Source: Myxococcales bacterium
GTDB lineage: Bacteria > Myxococcota_C > UBA6777
Assembly: GCA_027005175.1 (NCBI GenBank)
Contig: JALTMC010000919.1
Span: 1 to 8,818, forward strand
Direction: 5' to 3'
DNA length: 8,818 nt
The notes beneath the pieces are model-generated. The model searched no databases. It was not told the DNA's origin and saw nothing but the letters and a program-made list of their open reading frames with translations. Both the position numbers and the translations under genes were made by a program. Below, piece after piece: positions 1 through 5,780 of this stretch (positions within the stretch are counted from its first letter, which is position 1; every line of letters starts with the position of its first letter).

Positions 1-63
1 ATCCTAATCAAACAAAGACCGCCCCCCTCACAATCGGGGTCGTCACCTTGGCTGGAGATAACG

Positions 64-561
64 ATGAGTCAAAATAAACCATTCTTTACCCCCACTCTGT
101 TTGCGATTTTGATCGCAGCTGGCTTGGCCAGCGCAGGGATCACATACTGGTTTCGCCAGCCTCCTGCAAAGCCACCCAACCCGACCCAAAAGAACCCCAA
201 CGTCAAACAATTAAAAGCCGAAACCATGGAACAATGGCGCAAAAAAAGCCGATTGTCACCAGAGCATAGCTATGTGGCACGCAAAGTCTTTCCCTATATT
301 AGCAAGAATCAAAAACCCATCAAGAATTGTTATTTTGGCTATCGGGGCAAAGAGAAGCTACCCTTTAAAACAGGGGCTCGTGTCACTGTTAAGTTTAATG
401 TCCGCAAAGATGGCACAGTCACAGGGGTTGGAATTTTTCGCAGCCAGCTCAAAGTCAAAAGCATCCACCAGTGCATCATGACGGCCATGAAGAAATGGAA
501 GTTCCCCATCCACCATCTCAAAAAACCCGTCGATATCCAGTATCCCTTCTTCTTCAGGTAA
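64..561 (+). CDS. AgmX/PglI C-terminal (TonB-like) domain protein, membrane-anchored
   Basis: This 165-residue protein has a short N-terminus, one hydrophobic segment (about residues 10-30) that should anchor it in the inner membrane, a Pro/Lys/Asn/Gln-rich linker (31-50), and a C-terminal periplasmic domain (about 72-165). The domain fits the AgmX/PglI C-terminal pattern of Myxococcota: an IKNCY motif with C89, a strand VTVKFNVRKDGTV (107-119), a second cysteine C137 just before W145-K-F-P148, and the closing YPFFF (160-164). The two cysteines sit where the family usually has a pair, so a disulfide is plausible. The fold is TonB-C-like, but the true partner is unknown and the protein is short, lacking the long Pro-rich or FHA parts seen in AgmX itself. 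A GGAGA Shine-Dalgarno lies at 54-58, five bases before the ATG. An intrinsic terminator follows at 600-620, so transcription probably stops here. The family assignment rests on recalled pattern only. Confidence 0.8.
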   Translation: MSQNKPFFTPTLFAILIAAGLASAGITYWFRQPPAKPPNPTQKNPNVKQLKAETMEQWRKKSRLSPEHSYVARKVFPYISKNQKPIKNCYFGYRGKEKLPFKTGARVTVKFNVRKDGTVTGVGIFRSQLKVKSIHQCIMTAMKKWKFPIHHLKKPVDIQYPFFFR

Positions 562-599
562 AACGGTAGGAACCCTTCAGGGAAAACGAAATGATTGAG

Positions 600-620
600 C
601 CGACTTCAGTCGGGTTTTTC
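600..620 (+). terminator. Intrinsic terminator after the AgmX/PglI-type gene
   Basis: A five-base GC-rich stem, CCGAC (600-604) with GTCGG (609-613), encloses a TTCA tetraloop and is followed by G and then TTTTTC. It lies 38 bases after the stop codon at 559-561. The stem is short, but the tight loop and the T-run are what a rho-independent terminator needs. In the opposite direction there is no T-run, so it should act on the + strand only. Confidence 0.8.
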
Positions 621-624
621 TTCC

Positions 625-656
625 TCAGAATGGGGGGGGTTTTAGCCCCATTCTGA
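625..656. repeat. Perfect 11-bp inverted repeat with internal G8 run, between convergent genes
   Basis: TCAGAATGGGG (625-635) and CCCCATTCTGA (646-656) are perfect reverse complements separated by ten bases (GGGGTTTTAG). The left arm runs into eight consecutive G residues (632-639). It lies between the ends of two convergent genes, where a two-way transcription stop would be expected. Neither flank has a T-run, so it is not a textbook intrinsic terminator. It could be a rho-independent stop without a U-tract, an RNA 3'-end stabiliser or a protein-binding site. The rest of the gap, 657-811, shows no gene or strong structure. Confidence 0.65.
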
Positions 657-811
657 ACCTGTGTCAATCCATGGTTCGAACCAAGCTTGCAGTACGTTTT
701 TCATCACAAACTTGCACAGCAAAAGAGGCAATGCATAGTTATGCCCATTTGTTTTCATAACAATATCAAAACCCTATCTTATTTTCACTCCAACACAGTA
801 AGAAGCCCGTG

Positions 812-1954
812 TTAGGGAAGGTATTTTTGTGGATCGACAGAGCGGCCACGAAGGATCAAGCCAAAGTGCAGGTGAGGTGATGTGGAGCGACCGGTGGATC
901 CGACTTTACCGATAAGTTTGCCTCGTTGGACATGGCGACCGACAGGAGCCAGGATTTGAGAGAGGTGACAGTAGACTGTAGACATTTTTTTGCTGTGTCG
1001 AATCACAAGACCCAGACCACAAGACCCGAGCCAGCCACTGCGCCAGACATAACCATCAGCGGCTGCCCAGACTGGTGTGCCATGCGGTGCACCGATGTCG
1101 ATGCCGCTGTGTTTTCGCAACTTCTTTGTAAAAGGATCACGACGATAACCGTAACCACTCCCCACTTTTCGCTTTGCCATAGGCCAAGCAATCAAAGCCT
1201 TTGATGTTTGGAAACGCTCCAAGTCACGATTCGTAAAGACCAACGTGGGCAACTTGGAAACATCGACGGCTCCCTTTCCACCTTGAATGAGACTTTGAGC
1301 CGAAGGAAGCACCGCCCCCATGGCATACCCACCGCTCCCTGTGGATGGCAACGAAATGGGCCGTCGTATCGATGGCTTTTGGGATATCGAAACAGTGTGT
1401 TGAGGGATTCGAGGCTTTGGTCTGTGATAGGCACCACGTCGCAGATCAATCGCAACCATCGAACGAATGATAGAGAGAGATAAGCTCTGTGGAAAATTAA
1501 AAAAGCGATTGCGATCCCGGTCCCCCTCGATTTCCAAAACACGACGTGTGTGTTGGAGAGAACGCAACGACATGTGTGGGATCGCTTTATTGAGCTTGGG
1601 CAACAATGTTTTCCAACGCTCATACTCTTTGCCTGTCAGAGCAGCCAATGCACGTGAGCCACGTTTCACGCCTTTGCCAGCCTTATTGCGAGCACGCAGA
1701 AACACCTTTAAAGTCTTTCGCCATTGCTGGTCGAGTGTTGTCGATGTAGCGACTCCCTTCTTAAGAGCAGGAGCACACCCTTCATGCGCCTCGACCCGAG
1801 GAAGACTGACCCACGAACCCCAAAAAAGAGAGCAAAGCAAAACAGTCCATTGTGTTTGTTTCGGCATCCATGCTGTCAACATTGTTTTGTACCCCAATGT
1901 GAATCCCAAGGCTTGTTTGTAGAAGTCATATTTTCCACTGAAAAAAAGCCTCAC
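812..1954 (-). CDS. Secreted M23 (LytM/lysostaphin-like) metallopeptidase
   Basis: M23 peptidases are zinc enzymes that cut peptide cross-links in peptidoglycan; degenerate members activate amidases instead. This copy keeps the full catalytic set. Residues are numbered from the longest frame, 380 residues. The ligands are H282 and D286 (HSGID) and H363 of the H361-L-H363-F-G motif, with H330 (YCHL) as the extra active-site histidine. It should therefore be an active endopeptidase. The M23 domain covers about 265-380 and ends at DPQKYLP, as usual. Upstream is a basic region (about 75-260) of unknown fold. A hydrophobic stretch (36-51) followed by V-E-A and H57 looks like a type I signal peptide, so the protein should act in the periplasm. 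The start is uncertain. The longest frame begins with GTG at 1954, which has AGGA seven bases upstream. The ATG at 1882 would place the signal peptide at the very N-terminus, as is normal, but has only a weak GGGG upstream. I lean slightly to 1882. The gene is transcribed alone, convergent with the AgmX/PglI-type gene. Confidence 0.92.
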   Translation of the reverse strand: MRLFFSGKYDFYKQALGFTLGYKTMLTAWMPKQTQWTVLLCSLFWGSWVSLPRVEAHEGCAPALKKGVATSTTLDQQWRKTLKVFLRARNKAGKGVKRGSRALAALTGKEYERWKTLLPKLNKAIPHMSLRSLQHTRRVLEIEGDRDRNRFFNFPQSLSLSIIRSMVAIDLRRGAYHRPKPRIPQHTVSISQKPSIRRPISLPSTGSGGYAMGAVLPSAQSLIQGGKGAVDVSKLPTLVFTNRDLERFQTSKALIAWPMAKRKVGSGYGYRRDPFTKKLRKHSGIDIGAPHGTPVWAAADGYVWRSGWLGSCGLGLVIRHSKKMSTVYCHLSQILAPVGRHVQRGKLIGKVGSTGRSTSPHLHFGLILRGRSVDPQKYLP

Positions 1955-2308
1955 TCCACTGTCCTAACTTGACACGCTTGATCGAATCTGGTTTCGTCTG
2001 AACATACATTCAGGATGCAAGGAATCCTGAGTTTGACTGTTCATCGAAAACCGATTCAGAATGGGTCTTGCCTGAAACGGATGACTCCAAGGATAACGCA
2101 TTGCAACCTGGAACCCCTTATCATACTCAACAGGATCGGCTCCTCTGTCAACTCAGGCATCTTTCCCTGGAAAGGAAAAGCGGTTCCACTCACCTTTGAT
2201 GACGGGTCTTAAGCAGAAGAACTTGAATCGGATACCGGAGAGAGGACCCACAAGCAAGATTTTTACTTTTTCCCACAAGCCTAGGCTTTTGAAAGACTTG
2301 AAACACCC
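1955..2308. other. Divergent intergenic region without a convincing gene
   Basis: These 354 bases separate the peptidase gene from the helicase operon and should hold both promoters. No clear promoter pair could be fixed. The best weak candidate for the operon is TTGACT (2033-2038) with CAGAAT (2057-2062), 18 bases apart. A hairpin with nine paired positions (one G-U) is formed by ATTCAGGAT (2008-2016) and ATCCTGAGT (2024-2032) around a seven-base loop. A 65-codon open frame at 2015-2212 has no recognisable family apart from a terminal LTFDDGS string and is probably not a gene. The helicase-proximal end carries the repeat and palindrome listed separately. Confidence 0.6.
2247..2288. promoter_or_regulatory. 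Direct repeat plus 12-bp perfect palindrome just upstream of the XPB start
   Basis: CCCACAAGC occurs twice, at 2247-2255 and 2272-2280, 25 bases apart start to start. The second copy runs into AAGCCTAGGCTT (2277-2288), which is its own reverse complement. The palindrome ends 20 bases before the helicase ATG, and the region between the repeats is T-rich. An operator for a dimeric repressor over the operon leader is a reasonable reading. No regulator is known and the site does not look like a LexA box I recognise. Confidence 0.35.
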
Positions 2309-3694
2309 ATGACTCGTCCCTGGAAATTACTATTTGACGGTGGCTCCGTTGTCTTGGAGTGTCCTCCAGACACAGAGTTCCCTGCCAGTCGTCCTTCTGA
2401 GCTGGAGTGGGACGAACGCATTGGTCATTATCGCGCTCGTGCTTGTGACTATCGACCCGTCCGAACCTGGGTGCATCGCAACGCTCCAGAATACGAAGAC
2501 CTGGCAGCCCACTACGAAACACTAGACCTTGCGCCCCGTATGCAACGCACCCCTCGGGACTACCAACAAGAGGCCATTCAGGCTTGGAAACAAGCGGGAA
2601 AGCGCGGCGTCATCGTCCTCCCCACAGGCACGGGCAAATCCTTTGTAGCCGAGATGGCCATGGTTGAGACGCAGCGTTCCACACTGATCGTAGCTCCGAC
2701 CATCGATCTGATGAACCAGTGGTATGATATCCTAACCTCAGCATTTCAGGTACCTGTTGGTTTGTTGGGAGGCGGCTATCATGAGATCGAGAATATCACG
2801 GTCAGCACTTATGATTCTGCCTATCTGCATATGGATCGGTATGGAAATCGCTTTGGGTTAGTCATCTTTGATGAAGTCCATCACCTCCCAGGCCCCAGTT
2901 ACTTGTATGCCTCGGAATGCTGTATGGCCCCCTTTCGCTTGGGCTTAACTGCCACCCTCGAACGACCCGACGAACGGCACCTGCTCCTCAACGATGTTGT
3001 AGGGCAGGTTGTGTACGAACGCTCGATCCGTGACATGGCCGGCGAATACCTCGCAGATTACGATGTTGAAAAGATCATCGTGTCGCTCGATCCAGACGAA
3101 GCCATCGCGTATCATGAAGCTCGCGAAACGTATCGAAACTTTGTTCGCTCCCGTGGTATCCGATTCAATGGCCCGCAGGGCTGGAGCAAGTTTATTCAGA
3201 TCAGCAGCCGCAGTTCTGAAGGGCGACGGGCGATGAAGGCATTTCAAGAAGCCCGTCGTATCGCCCTCTCCGCTCCCTCGAAGCTCCGCAACCTCGAAGG
3301 ATTGTTGCGCCGTCACAGTGAAGATCGAACCATCATCTTCACCAACGACAACAATACCGTCTACCGCATAAGTCGTCGGTTTTTGCTGCCCGCACTGACC
3401 CATCAAACCGATGGTAAAGAACGCAAAGAGATGCTCAAACGTTTCAACGAAGGACTCTATCCCTGTATCGTCACCTCCCGTGTACTCAACGAAGGAGTGA
3501 ATATCCCCGAAGCCAATGTTGCCATTGTATTGAGTGGAACAGGAAGTGTCCGAGAGCATGTTCAGCGTCTCGGTCGAATTCTCCGCCCTGGTCCAAACAA
3601 GCGTGCCACACTCTATGAGATCATCACCGCTGAGACCATCGAAAAATACGTCAGCGAGAGACGAAGAGAACACGATGCATACCGGAGGGAATAG
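2309..3694 (+). CDS. xpb: XPB-like superfamily 2 DNA helicase (Bax1-associated type)
   Basis: This 461-residue ATP-dependent helicase is of the archaeal/bacterial XPB type, which translocates 3'-5' on DNA. An N-terminal domain (about 1-78, FDGG...VVLECPP) corresponds to the short damage-recognition region. Helicase domain 1 follows, with a Q-motif-like R83-D-Y-Q86, Walker A L104-PTGTGKS (K110), Walker B/motif II D188-E-V-H191 and motif III T214-A-T216. Domain 2 starts near 339 with TIIFTNDN, motif V is about 389-401 (TSRVLNEGVNIPE) and motif VI is Q419-RLGRILRPG. All catalytic motifs are intact. After motif III the text is LERPDER, so the RED element expected in XPB proteins reads R219-P-D. 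The ATG at 2309 is the only upstream choice because an in-frame stop lies at 2282-2284, yet no Shine-Dalgarno precedes it, so initiation may be weak or leader-dependent. The stop overlaps the start of the next gene, a DUF790/Bax1 protein. That pairing is what identifies it as XPB rather than a generic restriction-type helicase. Confidence 0.92.
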   Translation: MTRPWKLLFDGGSVVLECPPDTEFPASRPSELEWDERIGHYRARACDYRPVRTWVHRNAPEYEDLAAHYETLDLAPRMQRTPRDYQQEAIQAWKQAGKRGVIVLPTGTGKSFVAEMAMVETQRSTLIVAPTIDLMNQWYDILTSAFQVPVGLLGGGYHEIENITVSTYDSAYLHMDRYGNRFGLVIFDEVHHLPGPSYLYASECCMAPFRLGLTATLERPDERHLLLNDVVGQVVYERSIRDMAGEYLADYDVEKIIVSLDPDEAIAYHEARETYRNFVRSRGIRFNGPQGWSKFIQISSRSSEGRRAMKAFQEARRIALSAPSKLRNLEGLLRRHSEDRTIIFTNDNNTVYRISRRFLLPALTHQTDGKERKEMLKRFNEGLYPCIVTSRVLNEGVNIPEANVAIVLSGTGSVREHVQRLGRILRPGPNKRATLYEIITAETIEKYVSERRREHDAYRRE

Positions 3695-3696
3695 TG
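3684..3696 (+). promoter_or_regulatory. Shine-Dalgarno and overlapping stop-start between XPB and Bax1
   Basis: GGAGGG (3684-3689) lies inside the last helicase codons. The helicase stop TAG (3692-3694) shares its G with a GTG start (3694-3696). The site fixes the Bax1 start, and the one-base overlap implies coupled translation, which would keep the two proteins at matched amounts. Confidence 0.85.
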
Positions 3697-4917
3697 CTAA
3701 CTTCTGATCTTTTACGAGTGCGAACCACCAAGGACAATGAGATCAAGCCTCGGTATATCGATGCATCAAAGTCGCGATATTTGAATCATGCGACCCACTT
3801 GATTGGGATATATGAGAGCTTTGAGGGCAAGACACGGGGGGAGTTGGAGGAGGCGATTCGCGATCTGATCGGGGATGGCACCGACTATTTGATCATGAAG
3901 GGGCTCTCGAAGCTACTGGCAGATCGATCCGAATTTGAGGTCCTTTCCACAGTGCCTCCACGTGAACTACGTCAACGCATCTTTGCGATCACGTCCCAAC
4001 ATCATCCGATATCGTTGACCCCCGATCATCATCATGAGATGGATCGGCAACAGGTACTCACACAGGTTGGCGAAGAGTTTGGCATGACCGCCGAACAGGT
4101 AGATGCGGCATTTTATGCCGATCTGCAAGACGCTTATGTGTTGACGACATTTGAGACCATTAAGCCAGAGGCATTACTGCATCGGTACAATCTGGCTCTG
4201 GCACAGGCTTTGTTATTTCGAGCCTCTCATCTGTATATTGAACTGCGCCAAGCCACAGCCCAGCGATTGCGACAGATGATGCGTTATATCAAGTTCTTTC
4301 GACTCATTGCAAAGACTCGACCGATGGGCCGAAATCACTACCGTATTGAGATTGATGGCCCCCTCTCCCTGTTTCGATTCACCCAGAAATACGGAATCCA
4401 AATGGCAACCTTTTTGCCGGCTCTGCTGCTGTGTGACAACTGGCATATGGAAGCTACCATTCACTGGGAAGACAAAAAGCCACCCGTGAATTTCTTCCTC
4501 GACTGCGAGACCACCCTCCGAAGTCACTATCCCGATAAGGGTGTGTATGTCACAGAAGAAGAGAAGTATTTTCGCAAACGTTGGGGAGCTTTTGATCTGG
4601 GATGGTCTCTCAAACCACACACACAGATCATTCGTTTGGGAACCTACGACACCCTGGTCACAGACTACATATTAACGCATGAGGATGGACGCACTGTTGT
4701 TCTCGTCCTTATGGGGTTTTGGCAGCGTCACACCCTGTTGCAAAAGCTGGAATTAATTCAGGAGCATGGGCCAGACAATCTCATTGTAGCTGCCCCCTTC
4801 AGGCTGCGTGCTTCCCAAGAAGAGCTACCCGACGAATTCCAAAACCGGGTCTATTTTTACAAGAATGTGATTCACCCGAAAAAAGTGGTGGAAGCAGCAA
4901 ACCTGCTCAATCCTTGA
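3694..4917 (+). CDS. bax1: Bax1-like DUF790 family protein, XPB-partner nuclease with altered active site
   Basis: Bax1 (binds archaeal XPB, DUF790) is a structure-specific endonuclease that forms a complex with XPB helicase. This 407-residue copy matches the family from end to end. It starts with MLTSDLLRVR, followed by I17-K-P-R-Y-I22, G45-KTRGELEEA, D64-Y...K69-G-LSKLL, E80-F, and H163-RYNLALAQALLFRAS. The C-terminal nuclease part (about 285-395) has the acidic patch E288-E290, D324 in VTDY, G341-F-W343, and K351 with D361-NLIVA. In family members I recall, the strand before GFW reads like LEIVGFW, with an acidic residue for metal binding. Here it is L337-V338-LMGFW, so the expected glutamate is valine. 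The DNA (GTC) is unambiguous in this window. The protein may therefore be a weak or inactive nuclease that still serves as XPB cofactor. It starts with GTG, translationally coupled to the helicase. A 68-base gap without a terminator separates it from the next gene. Confidence 0.9.
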   Translation: MLTSDLLRVRTTKDNEIKPRYIDASKSRYLNHATHLIGIYESFEGKTRGELEEAIRDLIGDGTDYLIMKGLSKLLADRSEFEVLSTVPPRELRQRIFAITSQHHPISLTPDHHHEMDRQQVLTQVGEEFGMTAEQVDAAFYADLQDAYVLTTFETIKPEALLHRYNLALAQALLFRASHLYIELRQATAQRLRQMMRYIKFFRLIAKTRPMGRNHYRIEIDGPLSLFRFTQKYGIQMATFLPALLLCDNWHMEATIHWEDKKPPVNFFLDCETTLRSHYPDKGVYVTEEEKYFRKRWGAFDLGWSLKPHTQIIRLGTYDTLVTDYILTHEDGRTVVLVLMGFWQRHTLLQKLELIQEHGPDNLIVAAPFRLRASQEELPDEFQNRVYFYKNVIHPKKVVEAANLLNP

Positions 4918-4985
4918 TTGCAGGTATTAGAACATGATATGTACGAGGGATTGGAGAATCTGGGAAAAAAGGAGCGCAAATAACA

Positions 4986-5768
4986 ATGGAGTTACATGTT
5001 CTGGGCGCAGACGGAGGTGAGATGATGGGCTTTAAGCCATCAAGCTTCCTCATTGATAAAAGTCTGTTACTTGATGCAGGCTCGGTCTGTTCCGGACTAC
5101 CGCTCGACGAACTGGCGGCCATCGACCACATATTGATCAGTCACAGTCATCTGGATCATATCAAAGATCTAGGCTTACTCTCTGATTTACTCACAGGGCG
5201 ACGAAAATCACCAGTCCATGTGTATTCCACTGCAACCGTGTTAGAAACATTGCGCAAACACTACTTCAACGATGAAATATGGCCTGATTTTACGAAGATA
5301 CCGGATCAAATGGACCCCGTGATGAAGCTCCAAGAGATTCAGCCTCTTCAACCTTTTATGCTTGATGAATACCAGGTCACGGCCATCCCAGTGAACCACA
5401 CTGTAGAGTGTCATGGATTTCTGGTCACAAAAGACAACAAAAGCCTGCTTTATAGTGCAGACACAGGAGTCACAGAGTTGCTGTGGGAGTTCGCAAACCA
5501 AACCCCCAATCTCTGTGGATTGATCTTGGATGTGGCCTTTCCCAACCGCATGCAGTTTCTTGCGGATCTCGCCAAACATCTATCACCCCAAGGTGCTGCC
5601 ATCGAGTTGCAAAAGTTAAAGAACAAGGATCTTCCGGTCTTCTTTTTTCATCTCAAGCCAGCATTTCATGATGAGCTGACACAAGAGATCCAACAACTCT
5701 TGCTCGACAATCATCCTGCACGTCAGATATTGCGCTCAGGCGCTCGCATCCTTCTTCAACTCCCCTGA
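4986..5768 (+). CDS. MBL-fold hydrolase, class II cyclic-nucleotide phosphodiesterase-like
   Basis: This 260-residue metallo-beta-lactamase-fold protein binds two metal ions. The signature H53-SHLDH58 is present, together with H138 (PVNHT), D159 (YSADTG) and H222 (FFHLKP), which completes the usual metal set. The D30-AG after the first strands, the LDH motif continuing into I59-KDLGLLSD, and D182-VAFPN resemble class II 3',5'-cyclic-nucleotide phosphodiesterases, which open cAMP or cGMP. RNase Z-like and other MBL hydrolases share much of this, so the substrate is not certain. No signal peptide is visible, so it should be cytoplasmic. AAGGAG at 4969-4974 is 11 bases before the ATG, a somewhat long spacing. 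Being third in the XPB-Bax1 transcript, an MBL-fold nuclease role is imaginable, but the sequence leans to a small-molecule phosphodiesterase. Its TGA is only 12 bases from the next start. Confidence 0.82.
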   Translation: MELHVLGADGGEMMGFKPSSFLIDKSLLLDAGSVCSGLPLDELAAIDHILISHSHLDHIKDLGLLSDLLTGRRKSPVHVYSTATVLETLRKHYFNDEIWPDFTKIPDQMDPVMKLQEIQPLQPFMLDEYQVTAIPVNHTVECHGFLVTKDNKSLLYSADTGVTELLWEFANQTPNLCGLILDVAFPNRMQFLADLAKHLSPQGAAIELQKLKNKDLPVFFFHLKPAFHDELTQEIQQLLLDNHPARQILRSGARILLQLP

Positions 5769-5780
5769 CCTCGTAAAGCA

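Noticed and set aside
17-41. GC-rich imperfect hairpin (GACC/GGGGTC) upstream of the first gene
   Set aside because: Only about six pairs with a bulge and no T-run; could be part of an upstream terminator but not supportable.
792-813. AACAC/GTGTT inverted repeat at the end of the M23 gene
   Set aside because: Five pairs with a twelve-base loop and no T-run on the minus strand; too weak for a terminator.
1467-1922. Long open frame (151 codons) on the + strand
   Set aside because: Lies antisense inside the M23 gene, whose protein has clear catalytic motifs; the + frame shows no family pattern.
1969-1997. TTGACA as a -35 box for the helicase operon
   Set aside because: No acceptable -10 element at 16-18 bases, and it lies more than 300 bases from the gene.
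2945-3673. 242-codon open frame on the minus strand
   Set aside because: Antisense shadow of the helicase gene, which has all SF2 motifs in the opposite strand; no recognisable domain in the shadow.
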